In this document: positions 8,523 through 17,652 of the stretch, piece after piece | How the letters are laid out: each line of letters begins with the position of its first letter | Position numbering within the stretch: position 1 is the first letter of the stretch | Source of the DNA: Bacteroidales bacterium | GTDB lineage: Bacteria; Bacteroidota; Bacteroidia; Bacteroidales; UBA932 | NCBI GenBank assembly: GCA_017469745.1 | Contig: JAFUFS010000028.1 | Span: 1 to 64,000, forward strand | Reading direction: 5' to 3' | Length of the DNA stretch: 64,000 nt | Notes under the pieces: generated by a model | Told to the model about the DNA's origin: nothing | Databases searched by the model: none | The model's input: only the letters and a program-made list of their open reading frames with translations | Program-made: the position numbers and the translations under genes

Positions 8523-9356
8523 TCAGATTCTCCCTATGATCTCTTTGAACAATGCAGTCATGCGGACCGCCGCTGCATCGGCCTGACGGACAATCTCTTC
8601 CCCGTCGGTAACGTAGTCGGGATCGTCGTCCTCATGGGCCACGTCGGTTATGACTGACATTCCGAAGACCGGAATTTCAGAATGACGTGCAACAATTACT
8701 TCCGGGGTTGTGGACATTCCGACAGCATCGGCCCCGACGATTCTCATGTATTTGTACTCATGAGGGGTCTCGTATGTCGGACCAGTACAGGCAAAATAGA
8801 CTCCCTTCTTTAGATCGAGTCCCATCTCCTTACCGATTTCCTCGGCAAGAGCTATGAGACGCGGTTCGTACGGGCGGGTCATGTCGGGGAAACGCGGGCC
8901 GAATTCATCGAGGTTCGGTCCGATCAGAGGATTGGGGATCTGGTTGATGTGATCGGTTATGATCATCAGGTCTCCGGTACTGAAGGAGGTGTTCACTCCT
9001 CCAGCAGCATTGGAAACGAACAGATATTCAATGCCGAGGACCTTCATGACCCTGATCGGGAGGGTGACGGTGTCCATGTCGTAGCCCTCGTAGTAATGGA
9101 GGCGTCCCTGCATGGCTATCACGGTCTTTCCGCCGAGTGTGCCAACGATGAAGTTGCCCTTGTGGCCGATTGCGGTGGAGACAGGAAAACCGGGAATCGC
9201 CTTGTAAGGGATGACCACAGGATCCTCTATCTCGTCGCTCAGGCGGCCGAGACCGCTGCCGAGAACGATTCCGACCTTGGGCTCGAGTCCCCTGGGAGAC
9301 AGTACATCCTCGATGTATGCCGCCGCTTCATGTATTCTTTCGGCCCTGGGATCCAT
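8523..9356 (-). CDS. punA: Purine nucleoside phosphorylase
   Basis: The enzyme splits inosine or guanosine with phosphate to free base and ribose-1-phosphate in purine salvage. The 277-residue protein shows the trimeric PNP motifs: VLGSGLGRL near 32, GHKGNF, the phosphate-binding [11 protein letters not shown] near 85, [10 protein letters not shown], and the base-binding [11 protein letters not shown] with [14 protein letters not shown] near 200. Length matches the family. It follows the DUF4886 gene after three bases and precedes uvrA by two, within one minus-strand operon. Confidence 0.96.
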   Translation of the reverse strand: MDPRAERIHEAAAYIEDVLSPRGLEPKVGIVLGSGLGRLSDEIEDPVVIPYKAIPGFPVSTAIGHKGNFIVGTLGGKTVIAMQGRLHYYEGYDMDTVTLPIRVMKVLGIEYLFVSNAAGGVNTSFSTGDLMIITDHINQIPNPLIGPNLDEFGPRFPDMTRPYEPRLIALAEEIGKEMGLDLKKGVYFACTGPTYETPHEYKYMRIVGADAVGMSTTPEVIVARHSEIPVFGMSVITDVAHEDDDPDYVTDGEEIVRQADAAAVRMTALFKEIIGRI

Positions 9357-9359
9357 GAT

Positions 9360-10280
9360 CTACAACAGTTTACCGAATGAAGAGACTGCTTCGATAGCAC
9401 ACTTCTGGCAGAGTTTCGCATCCTTCTTGGTGATGGTGAACTCAGTGTCTTCCAGGAGGTAGGGATTGCCCTTGACGGACTTGCCGATAACCGGTCTGAT
9501 CAGGGTCTCGAACCAGGTGCAGGCAGCGATGTAACGACCGTACTGGCGGCTCAGATGGAAGCCGTCACGGGTCAGCTGATAGACGGTTGAATAGGCAGGA
9601 ACCCTGTCTTCATTGTTGAGACGGGTACCCCTGGCTATCTGCACGGCATAACCGCAAGGGATCACGACAGGTACGTTGAAATCTGTCCTGGAGCGCTTCA
9701 CGCAGTCGAGGATGGCGTTATACATCTTGTTCTGGTCCCTGTCATAGAGCGGGAATGCAACGTGGTTCGAATTGGAAGCATAAGCCCAAGTCATGTGCCA
9801 GACAATGGATGCCCGCGGATTCAGGGCTTCCTTGCGGATTATGGAGATCAGCTTGGGGGCCCAGGCCTGATAGGTATCGTAAGTGCCTGAATGATTGGAT
9901 ACTTCCTGGACGGTAATGATGTCCCAAGGTTCATCTTTCAGTCCGTCGAGGATGCCGGCGTTCTTGCTTACGGTCGTCCATCTGTTTTCGGTGGACTTGT
10001 AATAGACATAATCCTTGGTCCCTTCCGCATATTCCTTGCAATGCCTTTCAAGGGAGCAGCCACCGATGTAGAGACGGCCGACGATTACGTTGTGGATTCC
10101 GGCTCCTTCGAGAAGGGCAGGAAGGTACTCGGTACCGTCATCGGAGAAGCTGTTGCCGACGGCCAGGATCCTGAGGGTGTCGGGATTCTGGGGAAGAGGA
10201 TAGTTGGCGAACGGTTCCTGGGCTCCGAGGCGCAGGAAGGCCAGGAGGGTCAGGAATATGAGTGACAATTTCTTGGACAT
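9360..10280 (-). CDS. DUF4886 secreted SGNH-hydrolase-like protein
   Basis: The 306-residue protein starts with a signal peptide (MSKKLSLIFLTLLAFLRLGAQ) and then shows RILAVGNSFSDDGTEYLPAL, the DUF4886 version of the SGNH/GDSL block I with the nucleophile serine. Further blocks are GGCSLERH, TVQEVSNHSG, and the catalytic DGFHLSRQYGRY near residue 250. Family members are periplasmic or surface esterase-like proteins common in gut Bacteroidetes; substrates are not established. Placement at the head of the punA-uvrA operon gives no functional hint. A promoter box TATATTTG precedes it. Confidence 0.85.
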   Translation of the reverse strand: MSKKLSLIFLTLLAFLRLGAQEPFANYPLPQNPDTLRILAVGNSFSDDGTEYLPALLEGAGIHNVIVGRLYIGGCSLERHCKEYAEGTKDYVYYKSTENRWTTVSKNAGILDGLKDEPWDIITVQEVSNHSGTYDTYQAWAPKLISIIRKEALNPRASIVWHMTWAYASNSNHVAFPLYDRDQNKMYNAILDCVKRSRTDFNVPVVIPCGYAVQIARGTRLNNEDRVPAYSTVYQLTRDGFHLSRQYGRYIAACTWFETLIRPVIGKSVKGNPYLLEDTEFTITKKDAKLCQKCAIEAVSSFGKLL

Positions 10281-10302
10281 AATAAAAAAGTGAACTATTT
10301 CA

Positions 10303-10310
10303 CAAATATA
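10303..10310 (-). promoter_or_regulatory. Promoter -7 box of the DUF4886-punA-uvrA operon
   Basis: TATATTTG on the minus strand, 22 bases before the ATG, matches TAnnTTTG. It lies inside a GTGAAC...GTTCAC inverted pair (10291-10323 region), which might be an operator. Confidence 0.55.
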
Positions 10311-10347
10311 CGAAAAAGTTCACTTCCTTCAGTAATCTCAAAGCCCA

Positions 10348-12816
10348 TTACATGCCTATCTGACCGGCCCCCGTTCCAGGCGCCTGGCCTTTGGTGTTGT
10401 TGATGACATCATCGTTATTAATGGACTTGCGGGTTTTCTTCACCTGGAAGCCCTGCTTGCCGAAGGTGTAAGTCAGTCCGATTCCGAACTGGCGGATAGG
10501 CACCTCAACCACGCTGCTGAGCCTGTAATCCTTACCTTCCGAGAACGACTCGATCTTCATGCCACCCTTGTTCAGATTCGACATCAGCTGGGCATTGACC
10601 TTGAGCTTGTCAGCCAGGAAGCCTTTTGAGAGCCCTATGACCGCCATTCCGAAACCGCCGTTCCATCCCTGGAGGGTCCAGGTTCGTCCGCCCTCTATAA
10701 TATTGGCGCTGAGGAGGATATCGGCAGGAAGCGTCTGCTGGAGTCCGAGCATCACGTTCCAGTTCCAGCCCGCGTTGGTCTGGTCCAGCTCTTCGCTGAC
10801 GAAATGACCGTAGCCGAAGGAGCTGTTGGTGTAGACCCTGGTCTTGGGGCCTGCCGTCCAGTTGACAAAGGCAGTAAGGCCGGTATTGTTTTCCGTGACT
10901 ATGTTGCCGTAAGTCGTGTTCAGGATGCCGTCCTGGAAGAAGCTGTAGGATGAGATCCCGCTTCCGCTATGGCTGTAACGCCCTGTAAGGCTCACCACCC
11001 ACTTGGGATTGAAAAAGTTGTACACGAGACTCAGGTTATCTACTCTCACACTCGTAAGATCGCTGTTACCATAGGAAATTGAGGTTGAAGACGACCTGTC
11101 CACATAAGGATTGAGATAGGTGATTCCCGGTCTCTGGATCCTTCTGTTGTAGGTGATACCGATGTTCTGTATCGCGGAAATATTATACTGGAGACTGGCA
11201 TTAGGGACCAGGTCACCAAAGCTGGTGTTGAAATCATGGCCGTACCCCTCGCCGTATTCCACCTTCTGCCAAGTATATTCATACCTCAAACCGGCCACTG
11301 CAGTGACTTTCCCGAAGGTGCCGGTGTATTCTGAATATGCCGCCCCGATGTTGTTGAAGTGGTCGTAGAGCATGCTGCCCTCACGGTTGTAGACCCATGT
11401 CCCACCATCCTGGAGGTAGAACTTGTCGTCAGCCGAGTTGTGACGGCTTATGTACTTGACGCCGGAGCTGAGGGAATGCCCCTGCCCGATGGGAGTAGTG
11501 TAATCAAGCTGGAAGGTATTCTCGTTGCTGTTGTCGTCGCCTACTGACTTGCGGTCTTCCTGGAGGAAACTTTCCATTCCGGCAAGGCCGCTGAAGGTAT
11601 TGACGGACTCGACATCGAGCGGGCTTCCGGAATACCTGTACGAGACCGTGAGCGTCCTTCCGGGGACTGCCTCGCTGGTGTGCTGGTAGTCAAGGCTGCC
11701 GTTCATGCTTCTGGTATTGTACTTAGTGTCGTCACCATTGTCATAGCTGAAGCCACCGGCTCCTGCATTCCCTAAGGTAATCGTAGACATGCCCGCCGCC
11801 GTCTGGTAGAAGCCCGTAAGTCCGAACGAACCGGAGATCAAGTCCCTGGAGGTCAGCTCGTAACTAGCATTGAGATCGGCATAAACGAAGGGAGACCTTT
11901 GCTTGAGTTCACTTTCAGTCGACATCGTCGGACCGCCGAAGAGGTTCTCCTGTTTTGATGAATATGTTATCCCGCCAAGTTTCTGCTCACCAACGGCAGA
12001 ATTGATTCCCACGGTGAACTTACCTTTCTTGGCGCTGAGGAAGAGGCTTCCGTTCTCCCCTTTCGTCGTCACGCCAAGGTTCACGGATCCATACACTCCG
12101 TCAGAAACGGCATTTGAAGCCCCCGCTGCCATGCCGGTGACAAGGTTGAGCACACCGCCGGCTCCTTCTGCATCATATTTTGCTCCTGGATTCGTGATCA
12201 CTTCAATGTCCTTGACGGAACTTGCAGGCATCACCTTCAGGATCTGTGATGGATTGCTGCTGAGCATCTGGTTCGGCTTGCCGTCCACGTAGACCTTGAA
12301 ATTGGAACTCCCGTTGACAGTGATGTTGTCCTGACCGTCGACGGTGACCATAGGGACTTTGCGGAGCATGTCCAGGACGGTTCCGGTCTTGGAGTCCGGA
12401 TCTGCTTCCACCTTGTAGGTCAGCTTGTTCACATCCAGCTTGACGAGGGTCTTCATAGCCCGCACGGATGCGCCCTCAAGAGCCTCGGCATCATCCTGGA
12501 CCAGGATCTCTCCAAGGTCAAGATCGCTCTGGCCATCCAGTTTGAATCCCTTGCTGACGGTCTTCCGCCCCATATTCTGCAGTAATAGGATGTATTCACC
12601 CTGTCCGGAAACCGTCCGCTCGAAACGGCCGGTCGAGTCAGTTACTGAATATGCGACCGGGCTCTCCTGCCCTGCTTTGAGGAACTGGACCACTGCCCCG
12701 GTCTCAGGAGCCCTGCTCAAGGAGTCAAGGATCGTTCCCTTCACTGTAGTCTGCGCCATCGCAGCGACATTCATCATAAGAGCAATGATAAGAATGTTAA
12801 GTTTAAGCTTATCCAT
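10348..12816 (-). CDS. TonB-dependent receptor-like outer-membrane beta-barrel protein
   Basis: The 822-residue protein has a signal peptide (MDKLKLNILIIALMMNVAAMAQ), a carboxypeptidase-regulatory-like beta-sandwich (TVKGTILDSLSRAPETGAVV onward to about residue 110), a plug domain (TVLDMLRKVPMVTVDGQDNI, about 145-230) and a C-terminal barrel of the OMP_b-brl_3 type. It is shorter than SusC proteins and has no SusD partner, so it is more likely a general or metal or peptide importer than a glycan transporter. I start at ATG 12816; an in-frame TTG three codons upstream is less likely. The 5' leader carries the TTAATACAAACCTAATTA sequence shared with 63.8 kb. Confidence 0.88.
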   Translation of the reverse strand: MDKLKLNILIIALMMNVAAMAQTTVKGTILDSLSRAPETGAVVQFLKAGQESPVAYSVTDSTGRFERTVSGQGEYILLLQNMGRKTVSKGFKLDGQSDLDLGEILVQDDAEALEGASVRAMKTLVKLDVNKLTYKVEADPDSKTGTVLDMLRKVPMVTVDGQDNITVNGSSNFKVYVDGKPNQMLSSNPSQILKVMPASSVKDIEVITNPGAKYDAEGAGGVLNLVTGMAAGASNAVSDGVYGSVNLGVTTKGENGSLFLSAKKGKFTVGINSAVGEQKLGGITYSSKQENLFGGPTMSTESELKQRSPFVYADLNASYELTSRDLISGSFGLTGFYQTAAGMSTITLGNAGAGGFSYDNGDDTKYNTRSMNGSLDYQHTSEAVPGRTLTVSYRYSGSPLDVESVNTFSGLAGMESFLQEDRKSVGDDNSNENTFQLDYTTPIGQGHSLSSGVKYISRHNSADDKFYLQDGGTWVYNREGSMLYDHFNNIGAAYSEYTGTFGKVTAVAGLRYEYTWQKVEYGEGYGHDFNTSFGDLVPNASLQYNISAIQNIGITYNRRIQRPGITYLNPYVDRSSSTSISYGNSDLTSVRVDNLSLVYNFFNPKWVVSLTGRYSHSGSGISSYSFFQDGILNTTYGNIVTENNTGLTAFVNWTAGPKTRVYTNSSFGYGHFVSEELDQTNAGWNWNVMLGLQQTLPADILLSANIIEGGRTWTLQGWNGGFGMAVIGLSKGFLADKLKVNAQLMSNLNKGGMKIESFSEGKDYRLSSVVEVPIRQFGIGLTYTFGKQGFQVKKTRKSINNDDVINNTKGQAPGTGAGQIGM

Positions 12817-12824
12817 GATATTCA

Positions 12825-12842
12825 ATAATTAGGTTTGTATTA
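12825..12842 (-). repeat. Shared leader sequence, copy 1
   Basis: TTAATACAAACCTAATTA (minus strand) lies in the untranslated leader just before the receptor ATG. The same 18 bases recur at 63823-63840, also on the minus strand and also just upstream of an ATG. Similar leader sequences precede TonB-receptor genes in Bacteroidetes, as I recall; the role is not known to me. Confidence 0.7.
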
Positions 12843-12862
12843 ATCGCGTAAATCTTACGTCA

Positions 12863-12895
12863 CAAATATACGATAAATAATTTCTTATTTCCAAA
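12863..12895 (-). promoter_or_regulatory. Promoter of the TonB-receptor-like gene
   Basis: The minus strand has TTTG at 12895-12892, then 21 bases, then TATATTTG at 12870-12863. This is close to the Bacteroidetes -33/-7 arrangement. The leader would be roughly 40 bases. Confidence 0.6.
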
Positions 12896-13010
12896 TATTT
12901 TTTAATGTTTTTCGTAAATTAATTTAAAATTTAGCCTCTCGAAGGCCGCCCGGACGGTCCCAGGACCTCCTAAGCCGGAAAGGATCAGACGGCTATGGAG
13001 GGGGGAAAGA

Positions 13011-13088
13011 GGACATTTTGTCAGACTTAAGTGCCAAATAGTCAGCAAGTTATGCCAAAATGTCCACTTCTCCGGCCTTTTTGGCACT
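13011..13088. promoter_or_regulatory. Interlocked inverted repeats upstream of hsp20
   Basis: GGACATTTTG (13011-13020) is the exact reverse complement of 13056-13065, and AGTGCCAAA (13030-13038) that of 13080-13088, so the two palindromes interlock. TGCCAAATAGTC and TGCCAAAATGTC also repeat directly 21 bases apart (13032 and 13053). The array ends about 90 bases before hsp20 and is the likely control region of that heat-shock gene. The protein that binds is not known from the sequence. Confidence 0.6.
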
Positions 13089-13178
13089 GGTACGGGAATT
13101 GACTTCCTTGTAAGCGTCCGCCCGAAAGGACGGGGTTGATAACAAAAAATGAATAATTAATTATAGGAGGTTTTAATC

Positions 13179-13613
13179 ATGTTACCCGTTTCAAGAAGAT
13201 ACAACCAGAATTGGCTGCCCAGCATTTTCAATGATTTCTTCGATAACAACTGGATCGAAAGGACAAGCACAACTGCTCCCGCAATCAACGTCTTAGAAAA
13301 TGAACACGGCTATGAGCTTGAGCTCGCTGCCCCGGGAATGACCAAGAATGATTTCAAGGTGAGCCTCGACGATGAGGGCGATCTCGTGATCAACATGGAA
13401 AAGAAGGAAGAGAACAAGGATGAGAGGAAGCGCGGTCGTTATCTAAGGCGTGAATTCTCCTACGCCAAGTTCCAGCAGACAATGCTGCTCCCGGATGACG
13501 CTGACAAGGAGAAGATTAGCGCGACTGTCGAGAACGGCGTCCTGCTTGTCACCATCCCTAAGCTTGAGCCGAAGGTCGTGCCCCAGGCCAACAAAATCAT
13601 CGAAATTAAATAA
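13179..13613 (+). CDS. Small heat-shock protein, Hsp20 family
   Basis: A 144-residue ATP-independent holdase that keeps unfolding proteins soluble in the cytoplasm. The alpha-crystallin domain runs from about residue 35 (APAINVLENEHGYELELAAPG) to the C-terminal NGVLLVTIPKLEP, followed by a short tail with the dimer-bridging IxI-like VVPQANKIIEIK. The ATG has a strong ribosome site, AGGAGG, at 13166-13171, unusual in this window where such sites are weak. It is monocistronic, with palindromic sequence upstream and a hairpin with a T run downstream. Confidence 0.95.
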   Translation: MLPVSRRYNQNWLPSIFNDFFDNNWIERTSTTAPAINVLENEHGYELELAAPGMTKNDFKVSLDDEGDLVINMEKKEENKDERKRGRYLRREFSYAKFQQTMLLPDDADKEKISATVENGVLLVTIPKLEPKVVPQANKIIEIK

Positions 13614-13619
13614 AAAAAA

Positions 13620-13650
13620 TTTGCACAGCCAGCATTTTTGACTATCTTTG
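13620..13650 (+). promoter_or_regulatory. Promoter of tRNA-Asp
   Basis: TTTG (13620-13623), 19 bases, then TATCTTTG (13643-13650): an exact Bacteroidetes -33/-7 promoter about 40 bases before the tRNA. It begins just behind the hsp20 stop codon. Confidence 0.8.
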
Positions 13651-13684
13651 CATCCGCGTTTGAACAAAGCGCGGATGTTTTTCA
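13651..13684 (+). terminator. Hairpin with T run between hsp20 and tRNA-Asp
   Basis: CATCCGC (13651-13657) pairs with GCGGATG (13671-13677) across a 13-base loop and is followed by TTTTTC. It looks like an intrinsic terminator for hsp20, but it also lies right at the predicted start of the tRNA transcript, so it may instead be a leader hairpin of the precursor. Confidence 0.5.
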
Positions 13685-13689
13685 AGCTT

Positions 13690-13767
13690 GGTGCGGTAGT
13701 TCAGCTTGGTTAGAATGCCGGCCTGTCACGCCGGAGGTCGAGGGTTCGAGCCCCTTCCGCACCGCCA
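13690..13767 (+). tRNA. tRNA-Asp (GTC), CCA encoded
   Basis: The cloverleaf is complete: acceptor GGTGCGG/CCGCACC (13690-13696 and 13757-13763), anticodon stem CCGGC/GCCGG with loop CTGTCAC giving anticodon GTC, T arm GAGGG-TTCGAGC-CCCTT, discriminator G and encoded CCA at 13765-13767. It decodes aspartate codons GAC and GAU. A terminator hairpin follows directly. Confidence 0.97.
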
Positions 13768-13770
13768 AAT

Positions 13771-13807
13771 AAAAAAAGCAGAGTCTGATGGCTCTGCTTT
13801 TTTTATT
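13771..13807. terminator. Bidirectional terminator between tRNA-Asp and the arabinofuranosidase gene
   Basis: A run of A, GCAGAG (13778-13783), an eight-base loop, CTCTGC (13792-13797), then a run of T. With A and T runs on both sides it can stop the tRNA transcript rightward and the convergent GH51 transcript leftward. Confidence 0.85.
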
Positions 13808-13887
13808 TGGCGGCGCGATGCGCCCTATCATCCATTGAGAGGCGTTCCCCTCAAACTCCCATATCCTTGCTTTTCGGGCACCTCCGG

Positions 13888-15867
13888 TTACTGAACGGTC
13901 AGGACGAAGACCGAGAAGGAGAGAGGAGGAACGGAAGCATCGATTTGACGTCCTTCTCCATCGAAACGAAACCCTTCAGGGACGACCTTGCACGGATCTT
14001 CGAGCGTATTCTCGGCCAGGCGGTCGCTGCAATCAAGGCGCACCCCTTCAACTGCCCTGACCACATCTTTCTTCTTCAAACCAGTGAAGTTGAACGAAAT
14101 GTCCCGAGACTCTTCGGATGTATTAGCAACTTTTACATAAATCCTGTTCCCGTCCGCAACCGCACTTGCGAAAAGGCCTCCCTGGCCTTCCGCCCCCGTG
14201 ACATTCGCTCCGGACATCTTCAGAGTGAGCATATTCGTACCCTTGAAACGGCCGTACAATTCCTGAACATGCCAGCTGGCAGTCCTGAAGGAACGAAGAT
14301 TATCGAACCAGATCAGGTCCGGTCTCCACTGCCATCCCTCGACATGGGCGAACAGAGGGGCATAGGTAGCCATGTGCACCACATCCGCATTGCGCTCGAT
14401 GCCGGTCATGAAGGCTGCTTCCAGCAGCGAAGCATAGGCATGGTTCCACTTCGCTCCCCTGGCATGGCAGGCATATTCACCGGCGAAGACCTTCGGACCC
14501 TTGCGGTCATAATTGTCATAGCGGGCTCCCTGCGAAAGGAACCAATCGTAAGGACGGTAGAAATGCTCGTCCACCAGGTCAACACCGATGCGACGCATCT
14601 CAGGCCATAGATAGTCGAACTGCTCCCCTTCCGAACCGGGCCCGCTGGAACCTACTATCTTGATCTCAGGATGGGCGGCGCTGATCGCCTTGACAAAAGG
14701 CTCCAGACGTTCTGTGTACAGAGAGCCCCACTGTTCGTTTCCTATTCCTATGTACTTAAGATTGAACGGCTTTGGATGACCCATCTCTGCGCGAAGCCTC
14801 CCCCACTTTGAATCGACAGATCCATTGGCAAATTCGATCAGGTCCAAGGCATCCTGGATGTAGGGCTGGAGATCATCCACCGGCACATGCGCACCCTCGT
14901 CATCATTCTGGAACTGGCAGGCAAGGCCGCAGCTAAGGATCGGCAGGGGTTCGCTTCCGATCTCTTCCGAGAGCTGGAAGAACTCGAAGAATCCAAGCCC
15001 GCAGCTCTGGTAGTAGTCAGGATAGAAACGGTGCGTGAAAGTGTACTCCCAACGGTTTTCATTCAGAGGCCTGTTTTCGACCGGGCCAACTGTGTTCTTC
15101 CAGTTGTAACGGGTCGGAAGGTCGGTACCCTCGACAATGCAGCCTCCCGGGAAACGGAAGATACCAGGATGGAGGTCGAAGAGGGCCTGGGCAAGATCTT
15201 TCCTGAGACCGTTGCGGTGTCCTTTCCAGGTGTCCGCCGGGAACAGGGACACATGCTCCAGATCCACGGCTACCCGTTCTCCTGTAAGGAAAAGCCTCAA
15301 GGCAGCCTTGTCAAGGGTGTCTTCAGGTTTCAGGACAATATCGTACTGTTTCCACTCCCCTCCTGCGACGATGAGTTTCCCGCGGCAGAGGGTGTGGGTC
15401 TCGGTCATCGATGCAGTGTTGACAAGCTCTACCCGGAGCTCCGACGAACCGCCTCCTGGCACCCTGGCCCAGACGCTGAAACGGTAGTCCTCTCCGGCAC
15501 GGACACCTATTCCGAAATAACCTTCGTTCTGAAGTCCGGTCCATTTGTGAGGATGGCCTGGATCGGAGAGGCGGACATAATGGGGATTCCTTTCAAAGGG
15601 ACCGTCATCCATGACTGACACCTTCCCGAAGGCCTTCCAGCCCTGAAGGGGGTCGTCAGGATATTCAAAAGAACGGTTCTTGACGAGTTCGGCATACAGG
15701 CCGCCGTCAGCGGCGAAGTTGATGTCCTCGAAGAATATTCCGTACTGGGTGGCCTGGATGGCAGGTCCCTGCTTGCGCAAGTCGATGTCCATGACGTAAG
15801 ATTGGCCGGCCGCCGCCACAGCTGCCATCAGGAGGGATAAAACTGATAAAATGATGTTTCTGAACAT
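13888..15867 (-). CDS. Alpha-L-arabinofuranosidase, GH51
   Basis: This secreted enzyme removes terminal L-arabinose from arabinan or arabinoxylan side chains. From ATG 15867 it is 659 residues with a signal peptide (MFRNIILSVLSLLMAAVAAAG), an N-terminal carbohydrate-binding-like sandwich (NRSFEYPDDPLQGW to about residue 190), and a GH51 barrel. The acid/base glutamate is in YIGIGNEQWGS and the nucleophile in KVFAGEYACHARG. A longer frame would overlap the divergent symporter and is rejected. The gene is divergent from the L-arabinose operon, which would metabolise its product. Confidence 0.93.
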   Translation of the reverse strand: MFRNIILSVLSLLMAAVAAAGQSYVMDIDLRKQGPAIQATQYGIFFEDINFAADGGLYAELVKNRSFEYPDDPLQGWKAFGKVSVMDDGPFERNPHYVRLSDPGHPHKWTGLQNEGYFGIGVRAGEDYRFSVWARVPGGGSSELRVELVNTASMTETHTLCRGKLIVAGGEWKQYDIVLKPEDTLDKAALRLFLTGERVAVDLEHVSLFPADTWKGHRNGLRKDLAQALFDLHPGIFRFPGGCIVEGTDLPTRYNWKNTVGPVENRPLNENRWEYTFTHRFYPDYYQSCGLGFFEFFQLSEEIGSEPLPILSCGLACQFQNDDEGAHVPVDDLQPYIQDALDLIEFANGSVDSKWGRLRAEMGHPKPFNLKYIGIGNEQWGSLYTERLEPFVKAISAAHPEIKIVGSSGPGSEGEQFDYLWPEMRRIGVDLVDEHFYRPYDWFLSQGARYDNYDRKGPKVFAGEYACHARGAKWNHAYASLLEAAFMTGIERNADVVHMATYAPLFAHVEGWQWRPDLIWFDNLRSFRTASWHVQELYGRFKGTNMLTLKMSGANVTGAEGQGGLFASAVADGNRIYVKVANTSEESRDISFNFTGLKKKDVVRAVEGVRLDCSDRLAENTLEDPCKVVPEGFRFDGEGRQIDASVPPLSFSVFVLTVQ

Positions 15868-15887
15868 GGTTTGGAGACTGTTTTCAG

Positions 15888-15895
15888 CAAATATA
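15888..15895 (-). promoter_or_regulatory. Promoter -7 box of the GH51 gene
   Basis: TATATTTG on the minus strand, 20 bases before the GH51 ATG. On the plus strand of the same 83-base divergent gap, TATCTTTA (15910-15917) is a weaker candidate for the symporter operon. Joint control of the two directions by one regulator is plausible. Confidence 0.5.
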
Positions 15896-15950
15896 TAAAC
15901 AAGAATGATTATCTTTATAGCCTTAAACACTAAAACAACAAGAATTGTCA

Positions 15951-17648
15951 ATGGATCTCAACCGCATCTCTCTTGCCTCCTGGGACTGGATAGTCATCGC
16001 CCTCTTCTTCCTGGCGATGATCTGGATAGTTCTCGACGCGACAAAAAAGAAAAAGGAGACCTCCGGTGATTATTTTCTCAACGGACGTACAGCCACATGG
16101 ATCGCCATCGGCGCATCAATATTCGCTTCCAACATCGGCAGCGAGCACCTCATCGGGCTCGCAGGAGCAGGCGCCACTTCCGGAATGGCCCAGGCCCACT
16201 GGGAGATCCAGGGATGGATGATCCTCATCCTGGGATGGGTCTTCGTGCCTTTCTACGCAAGGAGCATGGTCTACACGATGCCGGAATTCCTTGAGAAAAG
16301 GTACAACAAGCAAAGCCGCGGTATCCTCACCTACCTCTCGCTGGCAAGCTACGTCCTGACGAAAGTCTCAGTGACGGTGCTGGCAGGCGGCCTTGCGCTG
16401 AACACCCTCCTTGGGATCAATTTCTGGGCAGCCGCCCTCGCCCTTGTGATCATCACGGCCATCTACACCATTATCGGAGGCATGGAATCCGTCCTGAAGA
16501 CTTCCGTCCTGCAGACCCCTATCCTCCTGCTGGGATCTCTGGTGATCCTCTGCCTCGGCCTTAAGGAAGTAGGAGGCTGGAATGCGATGATGGACATCTG
16601 CAACTCCCAGCCGGTCAATGACTACGGCGACTCGATGACGACCCTGATGAGAAGCGGCCAGGACAAGGCCTTCCCTTGGTACGGAGCCCTGTTCGGATCC
16701 ATGATCATAGGTTTCTGGTACTGGTGTACGGACCAGTTCATCGTCCAGAGAGTCCTTTCCGGAAAGGATCAAAAGGAATCCAGGAGGGGAACCATATTCG
16801 GAGCCTACCTCAAACTCCTCCCCGTGTTCCTCTTCCTCATCCCCGGCATGATCGCCTTCGCCCTCACGAAGAAGCCTGATTCTGCCATAGGAGCACAGCT
16901 TGCAGCAGCCCTTATTCCTGACGCAGCCACCGGAGCCCTTCAGAATCCCGACCTTGCCTTCCCAATGCTGGTCAACACCCTTCTCCCCGTTGGACTCAAG
17001 GGAGTCGTAATCTGCGGCATCCTGGCTGCGCTGATGAGTTCGCTTGCATCATTGTACAACTCATCCGCAATGCTCTACACCATAGACATCTACAAGCGCC
17101 GCCATCCTGAGACGGACGAGAAGAAGCTCGTCAAGATCGGCAGGATAGCCACCGCCGCCGTAGTGATCTTCGGAGTCCTCTGGATCTTCGTCATCCAGGC
17201 GATGGGAAAGAGTCTCTACGACTACATCCAGAGCATCCAGAGCCTTCTCGCTCCTGCCATCGCAGCAGTCTTCCTTCTGGGAATATGCTGGAAGAAGACC
17301 ACTCCCAAGGCCGGAATGTGGACCCTCATAGCAGGACTCGTGCTCGGATTCACAAGGCTGATCGTAATGATCGTGAACCCTGAAAGCCACAACTGGTTCA
17401 CATACGTCTTCAACAAGATGAATGTCTACGCCTACGGAGTCTGGATGTTCCTCTTCTGCGTGGTCCTCGCGATAGTGGTCAGCTTCTTCACCCCGAAGGC
17501 TAGCGAGGATCAAGTCCAGGGACTCTGCTTCGGAACCGCCACCCCCGAACAGAAGAAGGAGACAAGGGGCTCCTGGGGTGCCTGGGACCTCATTCATTCG
17601 GCAATAATACTTGCAGTAACTATCGCATTCTATATCTATTTCTGGTAG
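15951..17648 (+). CDS. Sodium/sugar symporter, SSS family
   Basis: A 565-residue polytopic membrane protein of the solute:sodium symporter (SLC5-like) family, predicted to import the arabinose released by the divergent arabinofuranosidase. Family signs are the N-terminal helix, [20 protein letters not shown] with [16 protein letters not shown] (the sodium- and sugar-binding first helices), [18 protein letters not shown], and [17 protein letters not shown]. About fourteen hydrophobic segments are visible. ATG 15951 is chosen over an in-frame TTG two codons upstream. araD starts four bases after the stop. Substrate is inferred from context. Confidence 0.9.
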   Translation: MDLNRISLASWDWIVIALFFLAMIWIVLDATKKKKETSGDYFLNGRTATWIAIGASIFASNIGSEHLIGLAGAGATSGMAQAHWEIQGWMILILGWVFVPFYARSMVYTMPEFLEKRYNKQSRGILTYLSLASYVLTKVSVTVLAGGLALNTLLGINFWAAALALVIITAIYTIIGGMESVLKTSVLQTPILLLGSLVILCLGLKEVGGWNAMMDICNSQPVNDYGDSMTTLMRSGQDKAFPWYGALFGSMIIGFWYWCTDQFIVQRVLSGKDQKESRRGTIFGAYLKLLPVFLFLIPGMIAFALTKKPDSAIGAQLAAALIPDAATGALQNPDLAFPMLVNTLLPVGLKGVVICGILAALMSSLASLYNSSAMLYTIDIYKRRHPETDEKKLVKIGRIATAAVVIFGVLWIFVIQAMGKSLYDYIQSIQSLLAPAIAAVFLLGICWKKTTPKAGMWTLIAGLVLGFTRLIVMIVNPESHNWFTYVFNKMNVYAYGVWMFLFCVVLAIVVSFFTPKASEDQVQGLCFGTATPEQKKETRGSWGAWDLIHSAIILAVTIAFYIYFW

Positions 17649-17652
17649 CCTT

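Noticed and set aside
10348..12816. SusC-type member of a polysaccharide utilisation locus
   Set aside because: Too short for SusC, no SusD gene adjacent, and no sensor regulator nearby; it is better described as an OMP_b-brl receptor-like protein.
12902..13087. 61-codon minus-strand frame upstream of hsp20
   Set aside because: No ribosome site or family; the region is better explained by palindromic control sequence.
13080..13110. Sigma-54 promoter (TTGGCAC) before hsp20
   Set aside because: The -24-like TTGGCAC is present but no TTGC lies at the required spacing, and the TTTGGCACT is explained as an arm of a palindrome.
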